Below, one piece after another: positions 10,574 to 20,932 of a DNA stretch of 64,000 nt. Positions within the stretch are counted from its first letter, which is position 1. Each line of letters starts with the position of its first letter. The notes under the pieces are model-generated. The model was not told the DNA's origin, searched no databases, and worked only from the letters and a program-made list of their open reading frames with translations. This DNA comes from Peronospora farinosa (taxonomy: Eukaryota; Oomycota; Peronosporomycetes; Peronosporales; Peronosporaceae): contig CANTFK010000726.1 in the NCBI GenBank assembly GCA_947646735.1, forward strand, positions 124,001 to 188,000, in the 5' to 3' direction. A program made the translations under genes and the position numbers.

Positions 10574-12522
10574 ATCTCCATCAAGCTGTATCGATGAATA
10601 TGGTCGCGCTTGGTACGGGATAATGCTCCCAGTGCAGCATAGCTGGGAGCACGCAGATACTCGATAATGTCTGCATAATCTGAGTCACCCTTGTACGCTG
10701 CGACGATCTCATCAAATAAACACGGCTCGGGTGTTACCCGAGTTAAGTTCAACGATACACACATTGCACATCGGTCATCATCGTCCTCGTCATCAGTAGC
10801 CTGGCGACTCAGAGCAGTCCGAGGATCGTAGTCGGGACGTCGTGACAAGGCGTCAGCGAGAATATTGGTCTTGCCTGGCTTGTAATGCACGACGAAGTTG
10901 TACTCAGAGAATAATGAGAGCCATCGTGCCATCCGTTGGGACAGGTGTGGGCTCTTCATCGCTGTGCGCAGAGATGCATGATCGGTGTACAAAGCAAACG
11001 TACGTTCACCAATGAGATGCACGCGAAACTTGATGAGTGCATAGCGCATCGCTAATAACTCCTTGTCGTGAACCGGATAGTTCTTCTCAGCTGGCTTCAT
11101 CTGTCGCGACTGGTAACTCACGACTCGTTCACGGCCCTCATCATCAAATTTCATGAGGGCACAACCGATTGCAAAATCACTGGCGTCGCAAACCACGTGG
11201 AACGGCTTGGAATCGTCTGGTAGGACCAGGACTGGCGCTGACGCTAGGCTCTTCTTTACTGCTTCGAAGGCTGCTTGGTGCTCGGGACGCCACAACCACG
11301 TGGCGTCTTTCGTCAAGAGTGACGACAAAGGCTGGATAGAACCAGCATAATCCTTCGTATACTTGTGCAAGTAATTAGCCAAGCCGAGCCACTAGCGCAA
11401 CTCCGTAGGGTTCTTGGGCGTGGGCCAAGAACAGATGGACGACACCTTCTCTGGATCAGCTCGAACTCCCGATTTACTCACATAGCAACCTAACACCGGA
11501 ATCTCCGGTGCACAAAAGACACACTTTTTGAGATTCGCGTACAACTTGTTGTCCCGCATAACTTGAAACACTTGCTTCAGGTGTTCAAGGTGAACTTGGA
11601 CATCGTTGAGGTTGCCCTCGGCGCGACTGTGGACGAAGATATCGTCAAAATAACTTGGGGCAAAGTTCCGAAGAGGTCTCAACACTTGAGACACCATGCG
11701 ATTGAAAGTGGCCGGAGCGTTCTTCAACCCATGTGGCATAACCAGCCACTCCCATAACCAGCCACTCGGGGTGCTCACCGCGGTGAGTGGGATATCGCTC
11801 GGGCGCATCAAAATCTGGTAAAAGCCATTGGTCAAGTCGATGGCACTGAAGATGACGCTTCCTGACATGGAATTCAGCACCATGTCCTTCCTGGGAATTG
11901 GCGTTTGCGCAGGAATAGTGGCATCATTCAACTTATTGAACGCATGCACTATCCGCCAGCCTCCCATATCCTTCTTCACGCAGAAGGTTGGACTAGAATG
12001 TGGTGAGATACTCTACCGCACATGACCCGCTTTGCGGCGGCCTTCGAAGAATGCGTCAATAGCTTCGACTTGATCTCGAGGCAACGGCCACTACCGTGTC
12101 ACACAATACTTCGACCCTGGCACGAGATCAATCTCGTGCCGAACACCACGGTCCGCAGGAAGTTCAGCCGGGATCTTGTCCGGGAACACGTCTGCATACT
12201 CACGAGCAATGTCGTAGACGGGGTTACCAGACTCTCGCAGGGCCTCCCATGACTGTGATGCAAACCTTTCTTCACGCGCAGACTTCGGCTCAGCGCTTCG
12301 AGGACGCGCCATATGCTCCTCGTTTGCCACGGTAACCACCTCGTTGGTGATTAGACACACTTGTTCCACAGTGCCTCCCTTAAGGTCACGTAGGAAATGC
12401 TTCCAGGAGAGCCCTGGAAGGCTTGTAATGGAAGACGCATCACGAGGAGGACTCTCGACTTCGATATATTGGCGCCTTTGTGGACTCCCTTCCACGTACA
12501 CGATAGCGTGGACACATTCCAA
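10528..12522 (-). pseudogene. Gypsy reverse transcriptase and RNase H
   Basis: One minus-strand frame holds the pre-RT region ([10 protein letters not shown]), RT with TPIPRKDMV, FSAIDLTNGFYQI, WLVMPHGLKNAPATFNRM and the catalytic YFDDIFVHS, then RNase H with FHVVCDASDFAIGCAL, KELLAMRYAL, TDHASL and NILADALSRRPDY. It is interrupted only by in-frame TAGs at 12091-12093, about 12021 and 11392-11394. Each falls where related elements have Gln or Glu (for example R-Q-WPLP, LR-Q-WLGLANYL), so simple C-to-T or G-to-T changes explain them. The frame is lost near 10550. Confidence 0.9.
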
Positions 12523-12658
12523 CGCTAAATTATCGGTGCTGTTGTCCCCATCGTGCTTCGAGTCGCTACTAGAGGCTGGCGAACCGCAGTCAGGTGATAA
12601 ACCATCACCCTCTCTCTAGGCACTGGATGTCCTCATTTACGATGCCGGAAACACTAGA

Positions 12659-12985
12659 CGGGAGAACCCCAAACTCGACCGTCGACACTTGATGCGGGAG
12701 CTCCTGCTCGGCCGCCGTAAACCCGTGTGGGAGCCCCTGCTCAACCACAATATGCCCATGTGGGAACCTCGGTTCGACCACAGTGGGTGATGATGGGAAC
12801 GCCGGTTCGACCATCATGCTCTCGCGTGGGGACTCCTGTCCGTCCACGTCACACTCGTTGGCGAGCTCTTACTCGTCGTCACAATGCCCTTGTGGGAGCC
12901 CCTGCTCGACCACAATAGGTGCAGATGGGAACCCCTGTTCAACCGCATTCATGACGCGCGGAAGCCCCTTTTCGACCGCGTCGTC
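12659..12985. repeat. About ten imperfect 33-bp tandem units in the protease-RT linker
   Basis: Units of the form tgggagcccctgctcgacca plus 13 variable bases repeat about ten times with substitutions. On the coding strand each gives an 11-residue motif like VVEQGLPHGF / VVEPRFPHGH. The unit length is a multiple of three, so the polyprotein frame would tolerate copy-number change. Confidence 0.75.
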
Positions 12986-13033
12986 CTCGTCGTTCTCCTC
13001 TCTGTAGAGCGACGAGTCACTGTCACTTGTGTC

Positions 13034-13606
13034 TCAAGGAACAGAACAAGCAGTGCAGAGAGGGCCAACGATCGCTCTGTGCACCGCCAACGTCGTCGAA
13101 TCACGATCCACGATTGTGACGTTCGGCCAGTCACTTGGAGATACCAAGAGATGGGTAAACACTTCACTGACATCGAACTTGCGTCGACGTCTCACTGATC
13201 TGGCTAACCAGTCGATCTGGGGCTTATAACGTGCCAACCATGGCATGCCCAGTATACAATAGAATGCATAATTCATTGCGATCACCAAGAAATCATCATT
13301 ACTGCGAAAGTCATCAAACGTATACGGCAACGACACTTCGCGTCGCGATACGCGGTGTGGTTTCCCATCAGCCAACTTGACGACGACTTGGCCAGGTCCC
13401 TCACGGACCTGAATGCTTGGAGGCAGCATCGATAAACAAGATTCACGAAAGAAATTATTTGTTGCTCCTGAGTCCAGGAGTGCTCGCAGAGGTCGCCGGA
13501 CGCCGGCGACATGTAAACTGACAATGATCAGACGTGAATCACCACTCGTAGTGGTGGCATTTAACCGTGCGCGTATCGCAGGAGGACTGGAAGGTTGGGC
13601 TGCCAC
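13034..13606 (-). pseudogene. Gypsy retropepsin-like protease region
   Basis: The minus-strand 190-aa stretch has SLHVAGVRRPLRALLDSGAT with the DSGA catalytic motif, a flap-like region (GQVVVKLADGKPHRV) and the ILGMPWLARYKPQIDW that closes retropepsin-like domains. It lies between the gag zinc knuckle and the RT. The piece itself is open, but a frame change separates it from gag upstream and from the RT frame downstream, so it is part of a broken polyprotein. Confidence 0.8.
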
Positions 13607-13650
13607 CGGGGGACCCGGACCTCAGTTCCAACCAGTAGGGCGCCCTGCAC

Positions 13651-14698
13651 CTACTGGTCCCGACCGTTTTTTGGACGTGCGGCCGGTACAGCACCCTCAT
13701 GATGGGCGTCCACTACTTGCACCGATATTGGAGCTGGCGCACGGCACTCTGCCGCGCGATGTCCTGGCTTGCGACAACGAAAGCAAACCATTTGACGCCC
13801 GGTGAGAGCGTCACCTTTATGATGAAAGACACGTCGCCGGTCACTCGACGACTCAATAACGTCGATCTCCATAGGTTCTGGACCAGAAGGCCGGGGAACG
13901 ATGACGACCGAGGGTTTGGCATAGCCTTCGTGACCCTAAAGTCTTCACGGACTGCGATGGCAAATGCCTCCTCCAATGTGGCAGGCTCGGCGCGCTCCAG
14001 CGATAAGCGGGTCTGCCCCTCACGCATACCACCCACAAAAACATTCACCTGCGTGTACATGTCCATGGGTGCGTGATAATACACGACACCAGATGCCTAG
14101 CCATCTGTACGTAGTCGCGCATCGCCATTTTACCCTGTCGCATCGACAGGAATCTTGATCGCACCAGTTTCTCCTCTTGTGGTGGCTCGAAAGCAAGACG
14201 AAGATCGTCCTGGATGGTATCCAAGGTGGGGAATGCGTGCTCGTCCACAACGAGCTTACCAAGGGCCCACTCCTTGGCCTTCCCGGTGAGGCGGGAAAGA
14301 AGAAAGTTGACCTTCGCCTGTGGAGCCTCATGAAGTCTCGAGGCGATGGCGATATCAGCTTCTCGAAATCATCAATTCAGCGACAACCGGTCCTTACCTT
14401 CTCCAGAGTAGGAGGAGGTTTCCATCTTCACGGCCTCATTACGTGAAGGGCGCGAGGGAGTTAAGCCTCGCCGGTTGGATTCGGCGAGCTCGCGTGCCAT
14501 AAACTCATGTATGGCGAGACGTTGCGCGTCAGGGGTCGCTGATCTCATCAGCGACGCGACGAATGCCTCTCCCGATATCGCCGCGAGGCGATTAAGGGCA
14601 TCCCACTCAACACCAGTAAGATGGGGGAAGGTCGCGTGCTCCAAAAATAAGTCTGGAGCGTCAAAGTACGACGATTCGCTCATCCCAAACTCGGGCAT
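13651..14698 (-). pseudogene. Gypsy gag (Retrotrans_gag + CCHC knuckle), frameshifted
   Basis: It starts MPEFGMSESSYFDAPDLFLE near the 5' LTR. After TGA TGA at about 14369-14374 the capsid domain continues in frame ([20 protein letters not shown]). It shifts frame at about 14060-14080 by loss of one base (ITHP / [17 protein letters not shown]) and again before the nucleocapsid knuckle CFRCRKPGHRAAEC (CX2CX4HX4C, 13651-13872). The double TGA lies where related elements have Arg-Trp. Gag would build the virus-like particle. This copy cannot. Confidence 0.8.
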
Positions 14699-14704
14699 AG
14701 GAAG

Positions 14705-14722
14705 GACTACAAAGTGCTACCA
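14705..14722 (-). other. Gypsy primer-binding site
   Basis: Two bases after the 5' LTR the minus strand reads TGGTAGCACTTTGTAGTC. The leading TGG matches a tRNA CCA end. Which tRNA is used cannot be stated from here. Confidence 0.55.
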
Positions 14723-14724
14723 GG

Positions 14725-15066
14725 TGTAACGGGGCTAGAACGTACCGTCACTAGCTTACACGTGCGCTCGAGGAAGACTCAAGCCCAAGTATTAGGTATT
14801 AAGTAAATTTAACTCTGATTTTTATTTTGGTTTTAATTCGTACTAATTACGAAATTTTTAGTCGTAATAAATACGACAGTATTCCCGCCTTTCGGGAACC
14901 ACACAATTTCAGGTTGATTTATCATTGGTCCATATTGGGGACTTTAGACCCAATAATAAACCAATAATATATTACCACGCTGTGCCCGCTATTCGGTCCC
15001 AGCACCTGCCTACATATGTAATTGTTTATTTGTGTTAATAATATATGTGTAATGTAGCCCATTACA
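14725..15066 (-). repeat. Gypsy 5' LTR (342 bp)
   Basis: Runs TGTAACGGGG to CCCATTACA with 5-bp inverted ends (TGTAA/TTACA). It aligns along its whole length with 7422-7791 except for one gap of about 28 bp and roughly a dozen substitutions, by eye. Confidence 0.92.
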
Positions 15067-15071
15067 TGATG
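15067..15071. repeat. Target site duplication TGATG, right copy
   Basis: Matches 7417-7421. The following TGTGACGACAAATG continues the interrupted Copia element. Confidence 0.9.
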
Positions 15072-15440
15072 TGTGACGACAAATGTTGTCTTTGCGCAAG
15101 TAAACACGGAATCCTTTCGTCTCGTGGCTTCGACCAACGATGATGCCTACTTAAGCGCGATGGGCTAACGAGCCCTTTCGTGGATCACGGTACACCGTTC
15201 AATGCGAACCAAAGACGACAATTTTGACGTAGATCTGGAGCTCGCTTCGTCATAACTCCAATTGGGGATGCGCGCGTCGGGTTCGCGCTCGTCGGGCTTC
15301 TGTTGAGTATGTATTGCGGCGAAATCTTTGGTTTTAGCCAGGAAGATGTGGCAGTAGTTAATCATATGATTGACATAATTAACAAGATACCGGTTCCGCA
15401 AACGATCACAGGTGTCAATGACCGTTTGAGATCGGAGCAT
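15072..15440 (-). pseudogene. 5'-ward part of the split Copia: integrase core and post-integrase linker
   Basis: 15165-15440 contains RNRYLVNYVNHMINYCHIFL followed by AKTKDFAA, the integrase core region of Copia elements after the first catalytic Asp. 15072-15137 gives RSHETKGFRVYLRKDN in one frame and FVVTHHV in another, which joins VKNIEKV at 7410 once the Gypsy is removed. Its upstream half is missing, replaced at about 15441-15446 by the second Gypsy fragment. Confidence 0.7.
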
Positions 15441-15445
15441 ATCAC

Positions 15446-16884
15446 CTAGCCGACACGATCAATTGGAGAGTGCGCGCTGGTGTCCTTTTTGCTTTGTCTG
15501 TTCTTCGTCTGTTTGCTCTGAGCACACGTGATGCACGTTATGCGTCTGTGATCCGTGATGCGAGTTCCACTGCCCGGGTTGTTTGCGATCCTCTCGATCT
15601 TGTCATACACCATTCGCTCTAAAATGTCCAAACGGGTCTTCAGGCGGTCATACCCCTGACGGTCCCTCGTCCTCACATCGCGCAGATCCGAAGTCAGTCG
15701 TGAGACTTGACTCTCGAGATTTGTCACCTGCCTCTTCAGCGCAGCGGACTCAGTCTTCGACTGAACAGCAGCAGGGTAGGCAGCCGCGAGTAGGTGGGCG
15801 TAATCGCCGCTCCTATCGGGCGCCACCTGTGTTGGTGGACACGGAAGGAAATACGCGCTTCCTTGTTGGAAGGCTGTTGGCCCACCGGTTTGTGAAGCGA
15901 AAGCTCCAAATCCTTGTCCAGTGGAAGGGTTACCCAACGAGCTTTGACTCGTGGGAGCCTGTGGACGCATTGCGCGTTGACGTGCCTGGGCTGGTGGCTG
16001 CTTATGTGAAGCAGCACCAGCTGGCGTCTTTCTTCTAGGTCCGGAAGGACTAGCAGAAGAAGCGTGGCGAGAATCAATTGGGGGTCGCTTACCACCCAAA
16101 ATTTCATGCGCACGCTTTATGGCGAAGTTTATTCGCTGCGACCGTTGTTTCGTTTCATCTACATGCAACGTTACACGGCGCCGAAGTTCAGCTTCATATT
16201 CGTCGGCTGTTTCGTTAGAACGCAGCACGACTGGAATTGGGAAAGCACGACCAAGTGCTTTGCCCTGCTTTTTCCACAAGGGAAAGACGCTATAAAACTT
16301 ATGAGTGTCAATAGTGGCACGCTGCAAAAGCGCTGCGCTAGAACCATCTGAGTTTATCCACTCAAGATGGAGGTGGCATTGGTGGCAAGCCACCACTCAC
16401 GTAGCCGCCCTCGCGACGGCGGGCGAGTGAGGCCGAAGGTGTACTTGGTGGAGCTTTAAGCTCACACTCACCTGAGTCTGACTCTCCATTATGGATTGTC
16501 AAGAGAAGTTACATCTGACTACTCCTTTCGAAGTAGCGCGCTCAGTCTTAGTCGCTGCGCTCGGAGGCGCAGACGACGAGGTTTTACCTTCGCTTGTAGG
16601 AAGCATAGATGCTTCCTCAAGGACGGGTGCCTCAAATGATGGGGACATATGTCCCATCAATGCACTATGCTCATCGCCACTTTGGGGTGATGGCAGTGGT
16701 GTGGTCTCATTGTAGTCCACAACGAGAGATGGATCTTCATCCACATTATCGTGAGATGGAAGATTCACCCCAGTGCAGACGCACTTTGCGACGGCTGCGA
16801 TAAATCGCGGCGCGTGCGCTTAGTGCTGGACTGCATGGGTGCCTTTGCAGGCGACCCATCAGGCTTACCACGTTTCGGTGGCAT
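15446..16884 (-). pseudogene. Antisense accessory ORF of the second Gypsy, broken
   Basis: It starts MPPKRGKPDGSPAKAPMQSS at 16884, reading away from the LTR toward pol. The frame shifts at about 16770, continues as an acidic Ser/Pro-rich stretch (16499-16768), meets stops and shifts at about 16400-16500, and then stays open for 316 codons (15446-16396). That last part has a basic/helical region (RRRVTLHVDETKQRSQRINF), a Pro/Gln/Gly-rich middle, and a strong C-terminal coiled coil (LKRQVTNLESQVSRLTSDLR...LKTRLDILERMVYDKIERI). The C-terminal half lies opposite the chromodomain. Total length if repaired is about 480 codons. No family is recognised. Confidence 0.55.
15583..16038 (+). pseudogene. 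Gypsy pol C-terminus with chromodomain (second element)
   Basis: The frame is open from about 15560 and ends PPVLVDTEGNTRFLVGRLLA, then LQILVQWKGYPTSFDSWEPV, a canonical chromodomain with the VQWKGY..DSWEP core, closed by TAG at 16036-16038. The Ser/Arg/Gln-rich stretch before it is the linker. The integrase upstream is missing. The whole segment is overlapped on the other strand by the antisense ORF. Confidence 0.8.
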
Positions 16885-16975
16885 GAGTACTGAGCAGACT
16901 AAAGCGGCGCGTTTATAACGGCTCGCAAGTCTCTCTGTCTCTTAGCGATGTTTTACAAAATGCAAACATCGTTCT

Positions 16976-16989
16976 AAAACGGGGGATGG
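16976..16989 (+). other. Polypurine tract of the second Gypsy
   Basis: AAAACGGGGGATGG directly precedes the LTR start TGTAACAGGG, as expected for plus-strand priming. This fixes the element's orientation as plus. Confidence 0.75.
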
Positions 16990-17591
16990 TGTAACAGGGC
17001 ATCTAGTTACACGTAAACATTAAGTAATATACTTAATGTTTGGTCTAAAAGTATGTATGATTACTTTTGACCTGTCACTTGTGTGCGATACACAAACGTG
17101 ATCCACCCTCGTCAATGTGATATCCATTGATGGATTCACATGGGAAGGGATGAAGTTAGTTGAAGCTAGGCATCGCGACGTCTCAGAAGGACGTCAGTTG
17201 CGATCTTAAATCTAGATTTAAGTTCACACGTCAGGATACGCTTCTAAAGAGTCGCGTATCCATTCTATATACATATATAGCCAATCAGTAGTTAAGTTTA
17301 TATTTAATTATAATTAATTAAATATAGCTCAGTCTTGAATTTGCCAAATCAAAAGCACCACACACGAGAAGCTCTAAAAAGCTTCTGCGTGACGCCAGTG
17401 ACTTCTTGTAAGAAGTTCATTGCACGCTCGCGTAAGCGAGAGGCAACTGTTGGTACGACTGTTTAAGCAGTCGACCAACCTCCTAATCACCCTCGCACGC
17501 GAAGGTAAGACGGTCTAACCGCTTCCTCGATTGTGCTGAAGGTGTGCGCTAAGTAGCACGAGGCGCACAAGCGAGGAAGCGCCCGTCTACA
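16990..17591 (+). repeat. 3' LTR of the second Gypsy, packed with inverted repeats
   Basis: Starts TGTAACAGGG and most likely ends CGTCTACA (about 17591; a second TACA occurs 10 bp later). At least ten short inverted repeats follow one another, including AACATTAAGTA/TACTTAATGTT (17016-17040), the perfect 18-mer CTTAAATCTAGATTTAAG (17205-17222), GGATACGC/GCGTATCC, AGAAGCT/AGCTTCT, ACTTCTT/AAGAAGT, CTCGC/GCGAG and CGCTTCCTCG/CGAGGAAGCG. No partner LTR is in the window. Confidence 0.75.
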
Positions 17592-17983
17592 TTTTCCTAC
17601 ACTACTCAACTGTGGGCATACGATACTCCAGATCCAACCTTAAAGGTCCACAGTTGTCGCCAGGTTTATGATCACTGTCCTGGCGTCACTTTCTTGCGGA
17701 CGAGCAGACAGTAGTATTTGGAATCTTCGACAATCTTGTCAGTTCTGTCCATGCTTCATGCGAAGGGTCATGCGGTGTTACATTCATCGCCTCCACCACC
17801 GCCTCAAACATCTCATTCGGTTGCACTGTTCACTTCTGTCCTTCAGGCTCCGGCAGGCGTGGTTGGAGCGCTCCTCCGAACGAAGGCTCCCTGTTTGAGA
17901 GCTACTTAACAGTAGCTCTTAATAAGTACGTTTTTGTCTCGAAAACCAACAATAATTAACATGCAATAATTTATTACACAGTA
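17592..17983. other. Intergenic, LTR to AAA gene
   Basis: 392 bp with no supported gene. It should hold the promoter of the AAA ATPase gene; no clear core element stands out. Confidence 0.5.
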
Positions 17984-20886
17984 ATGACTTGGCACGCTCA
18001 GGCGTGTAGCGGCGATGTCGATAGTGCGTTATTACAAGCACATCAGGTATTAATCTCCCATAAAGATGCAATTGTTTATGCAATACAACAATTGGATCTA
18101 GTCCGTGTCCATTTTGCATCGAGTTTTTCTATTTTCATCTTGGAGTGTGTCATTGATCGACATCCTTTATGTGCCGTTCGTACTGACTTTGTGCTTCGAG
18201 GAGGACAAATCCAATTGCATTCGTGGGTATTGGACGTCAGTGGACACTTGGAAGACACTTTTGCAACGTTAGAGCCGGTCAAAGTAACGTCAGACGTGAC
18301 GACGTGGCGACTGTCGCTGACTTTGGAGACCAAATTTCCACTGGCCGTCATCTCTGGAAGCAATACTATTGGACTGGAATCAAGTGACTCTCGCATTGAT
18401 TTGTTGCCTGAAATCATTCGGCAGCGGCAGATTGACCTGGACAGAGCCATATACCGCCAACTGCGGACGGCAGGAGTACTTAGAGCACCTGAAGAAGGAC
18501 AAGTTGTGCCTGTGAGGCTGCTAGGAGACACGTACATCTTCCGGATCGATGCAGTGATGAAAAACAGAGAAACGATGAAGAAATCACGCATATTTGTGAA
18601 AGGATGGAGTGTGATAGGAGCGGAGGGTGACGAACAGGAAACAACAGAGCTAGTTGAGACAATTGCGGCGCTTAGTGTGCAAGAAGACGATCAAATCAAA
18701 GTGACACAGGCGTCGTATGAAAGTGAGCTGAGCACTCGGTTGTGGAAAACTGGCTTTGCAGGATACACTGCATTCGTGCAAGACGTACTGCTTAATCTCG
18801 CCCTCATCCTAAAGCGTGGAAAGAAGATGCTTGACAATGATGTGGAGATGGAGCAGATTGGATCACATGGAATACTGATCTCGGGTGTACATGGTGTGGG
18901 AAAGTCCTTAGCACTTGTAGCTCTGCAGCGTGAGCTTGTTCGTAACAATATCGAAACATGGAGGATCGATGGTATGTCGTTGCTAATGGGGGCTGAGAGC
19001 CCAGCGTTTCCAACGGCTTATGAGTATTTGAACCACGAGCTAGAACAGCGTTTCCCGGAGTTGGAAACATTAGCTGATGCCAAGACCGAATGTAGGCCGT
19101 CTTTGTGCGTCGGTGTTGTGCTAATTGATGACTTGGACGTGCTCTTCCAATCGGCAGATGGTCAAGTCGCCGATGGTTCCGAGACGCAGCTTCCGCAACT
19201 TGGTAGTGCATTGCTTCGATTGATTGACGAACTCAGCTTTCGTAATACACGTCTAGTGGTTATTGGAACGACCGTGAGTGCTGATGCAAACATGCCACCA
19301 GCTGCTAAACGTACGGGGCGATTTGGCAAGGTTTTGGACTTGGTCGTCCCTACTGAGCAGTCTCGCCGTGATATCTTGCGACGGCATCTTATCGGGCTGC
19401 CATTACGAGGAGAAACGAACGTTATCGCTAAAGAAGATGCAGGAAGTTTGGCCTCGCGTGTAGCGGTGTTAACTGGGGGCTATGTTGCGAAAGACCTAGT
19501 ACGTATCTGCCGAAACGCAGCCGCTCAAGCGCATGTTAATTGTGCCGATAACGATGATTCAACAAAGCCATTGGTCGGATGGACGGAGTTGTTGTGCGCT
19601 CAGCAGCAGGTGAAACCTTCGCAACTTCGGGAGCTGAATGTGGCATCACCTGGTGCGCTGATGGATAGACAGATCGCTTTTGCTGGCTATGCGGCCGTTC
19701 AAAAGCAGCTTTATGATTTCGTTTCACGAAAGTTTCACCCGTCTTCGGCAATGAACGTACGTTCAGTATTTTGACCATATTGGGTTTAAAACTTCGTGAT
19801 CCTGTTAACACAATCGTTTGTAGCGTTTGGGAATCACCAACGCATCAGGAATTTTGCTTTCAGGTCCGTCAGGTTGTGGTAAGACATTGCTTGTGCAAAC
19901 ACTGGCAAGTCAAGTTCAAGTCAACTTTGTATCTGTGAAGGCAAGTAGGGCCACCCACACCCCGTGGCAACACATTTGTGCTGAACCCTCCGTCTTTTTG
20001 CTTGTGCAGTCATCAGAGTTGCTGTCCAAGTACTTCGGCGATAGTGAAAAAGCGGTGCGCCAACTTTTCGGTACGTTGCGACTTAGTTTACGAACAGTGG
20101 TGATATGCTGACAATTGAGCTGTAGCTCGAGCACGTGCTGCCTCACCTTGCCTCTTGTTTTTTGATGAGTTTGACTCTATCGCACACAAGCGATCTTTCG
20201 GTGAGGGCGATGGAGGCAGCAGTGGAGGAGGAGTCTATGCACGAGTACTTTCCACATTCCTCAACGAGATGGACGGTGTAGGGTCCCAGCGAGTGTCGTT
20301 GTCATCCGTATCGCACGCTAAGGGATCATCTGCAGCGGACACTAGCGGCATCCTTGTTGTGGCCGCAACGAACAGAAAAGAAGCGCTGGACGCTGCTCTC
20401 CTTCGTCCGGGACGCATTGACAAGCTTGTTGAGTTGGGCTTTCCGACACAACAAGATATTCAGGTATACGACACTGCACAAGTTGTAACACTCTCGGGTT
20501 CGAGCTGACGGATTGCTGTTTCGTGTATAAACTAGGAAATTCTTACTCTGTACACGAGAAGAATGCCCCTAGCAGCCGACGTGGACATCCAAGCACTTGC
20601 TGCAAGACCTCGACGGTAGACCAAATTTGTACCTGGTAAAATGTTACTCGAGACCAGCTCAACTGACCTTACTCTGCTTGCTAATGATAGGTCTCGCATG
20701 TTTACGGGTGCTGATATAGCGGCAATCTGCAAGGAGGCCGCTTTTCGCACTCTTCGCGAAGATATCGAGGCGACGACAGTTGGTTTCCGGCATTTTGAGA
20801 CCGCATGGGACCAGCGCGCTGAGCAAATCCCGACGTACGCGACCCCAGCTACAGCAAACACAGACTCCTCAAATCTCAACCAGTAA
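17984..20886 (+). CDS. Double AAA ATPase, AFG2B/SPATA5L1-like
   Basis: Six exons: 17984-19756, 19824-19940, 20010-20070, 20126-20463, 20536-20615, 20691-20886 (854 aa). Introns are 55-75 bp; intron 2 begins GCAAGT (GC-AG). D1, about residues 290-480, is degenerate: Walker A GVHGVGKS, Walker [10 protein letters not shown] (Asp for Glu). D2, about 580-800, is canonical: [56 protein letters not shown] and the Arg finger in LRPGRID. The [13 protein letters not shown] stretch with an insertion after it, and the ending [14 protein letters not shown], resemble AFG2B, a 60S-ribosome biogenesis ATPase. PEX1/PEX6 share the plan of one weak and one strong AAA, so the assignment is tentative. Its 3' end converges on the kinase gene 46 bp away. 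Confidence 0.8.
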
Positions 20887-20932
20887 TGCGGTTGTGCGTA
20901 ACCACTCCGTCAATCTAAAAGAAGTTCAGGTG

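Larger units (their letters stand above)
7422..15066 (-). mobile_element. Near-complete chromodomain Ty3/Gypsy retrotransposon nested in Copia
   Basis: The 7645-bp element is read on the minus strand: 5' LTR (14725-15066), primer-binding site, gag, protease, a repeat-rich linker, RT-RNase H, integrase and a C-terminal chromodomain, then the polypurine tract and 3' LTR (7422-7791). It is flanked by TGATG duplications. The LTRs differ by roughly a dozen substitutions plus a 28-bp indel, so the insertion is not recent. gag and pol carry frameshifts and several in-frame stops. On the opposite strand, starting 13 bp inside the 3' LTR, lies a long antisense ORF. Confidence 0.95.
15446..17591 (+). 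mobile_element. 3' end of a second chromodomain Gypsy element
   Basis: The plus strand holds the chromodomain coding end (15583-16038), about 950 bp of 3' region, a polypurine tract and a 602-bp LTR. gag to integrase and the 5' LTR are absent, so it is truncated on the left. On the minus strand a broken antisense ORF starts about 100 bp inside the LTR, the same layout as the element at 7422-15066. The LTR differs from that element apart from the TGTAAC start, so it is another family. Confidence 0.8.

Noticed and set aside
12659..12985. Regular repeats that could suggest a CRISPR-like array
   Set aside because: Units are head-to-tail without unique spacers, keep a coding period of 33 bp and lie inside a retrotransposon polyprotein of a eukaryote.
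7422..15066. RIP-like mutation of the Gypsy element
   Set aside because: Stops are compatible with C-to-T in CpA, but RIP is not known in oomycetes and no consensus is available here to count mutations; kept only as a pattern to test.
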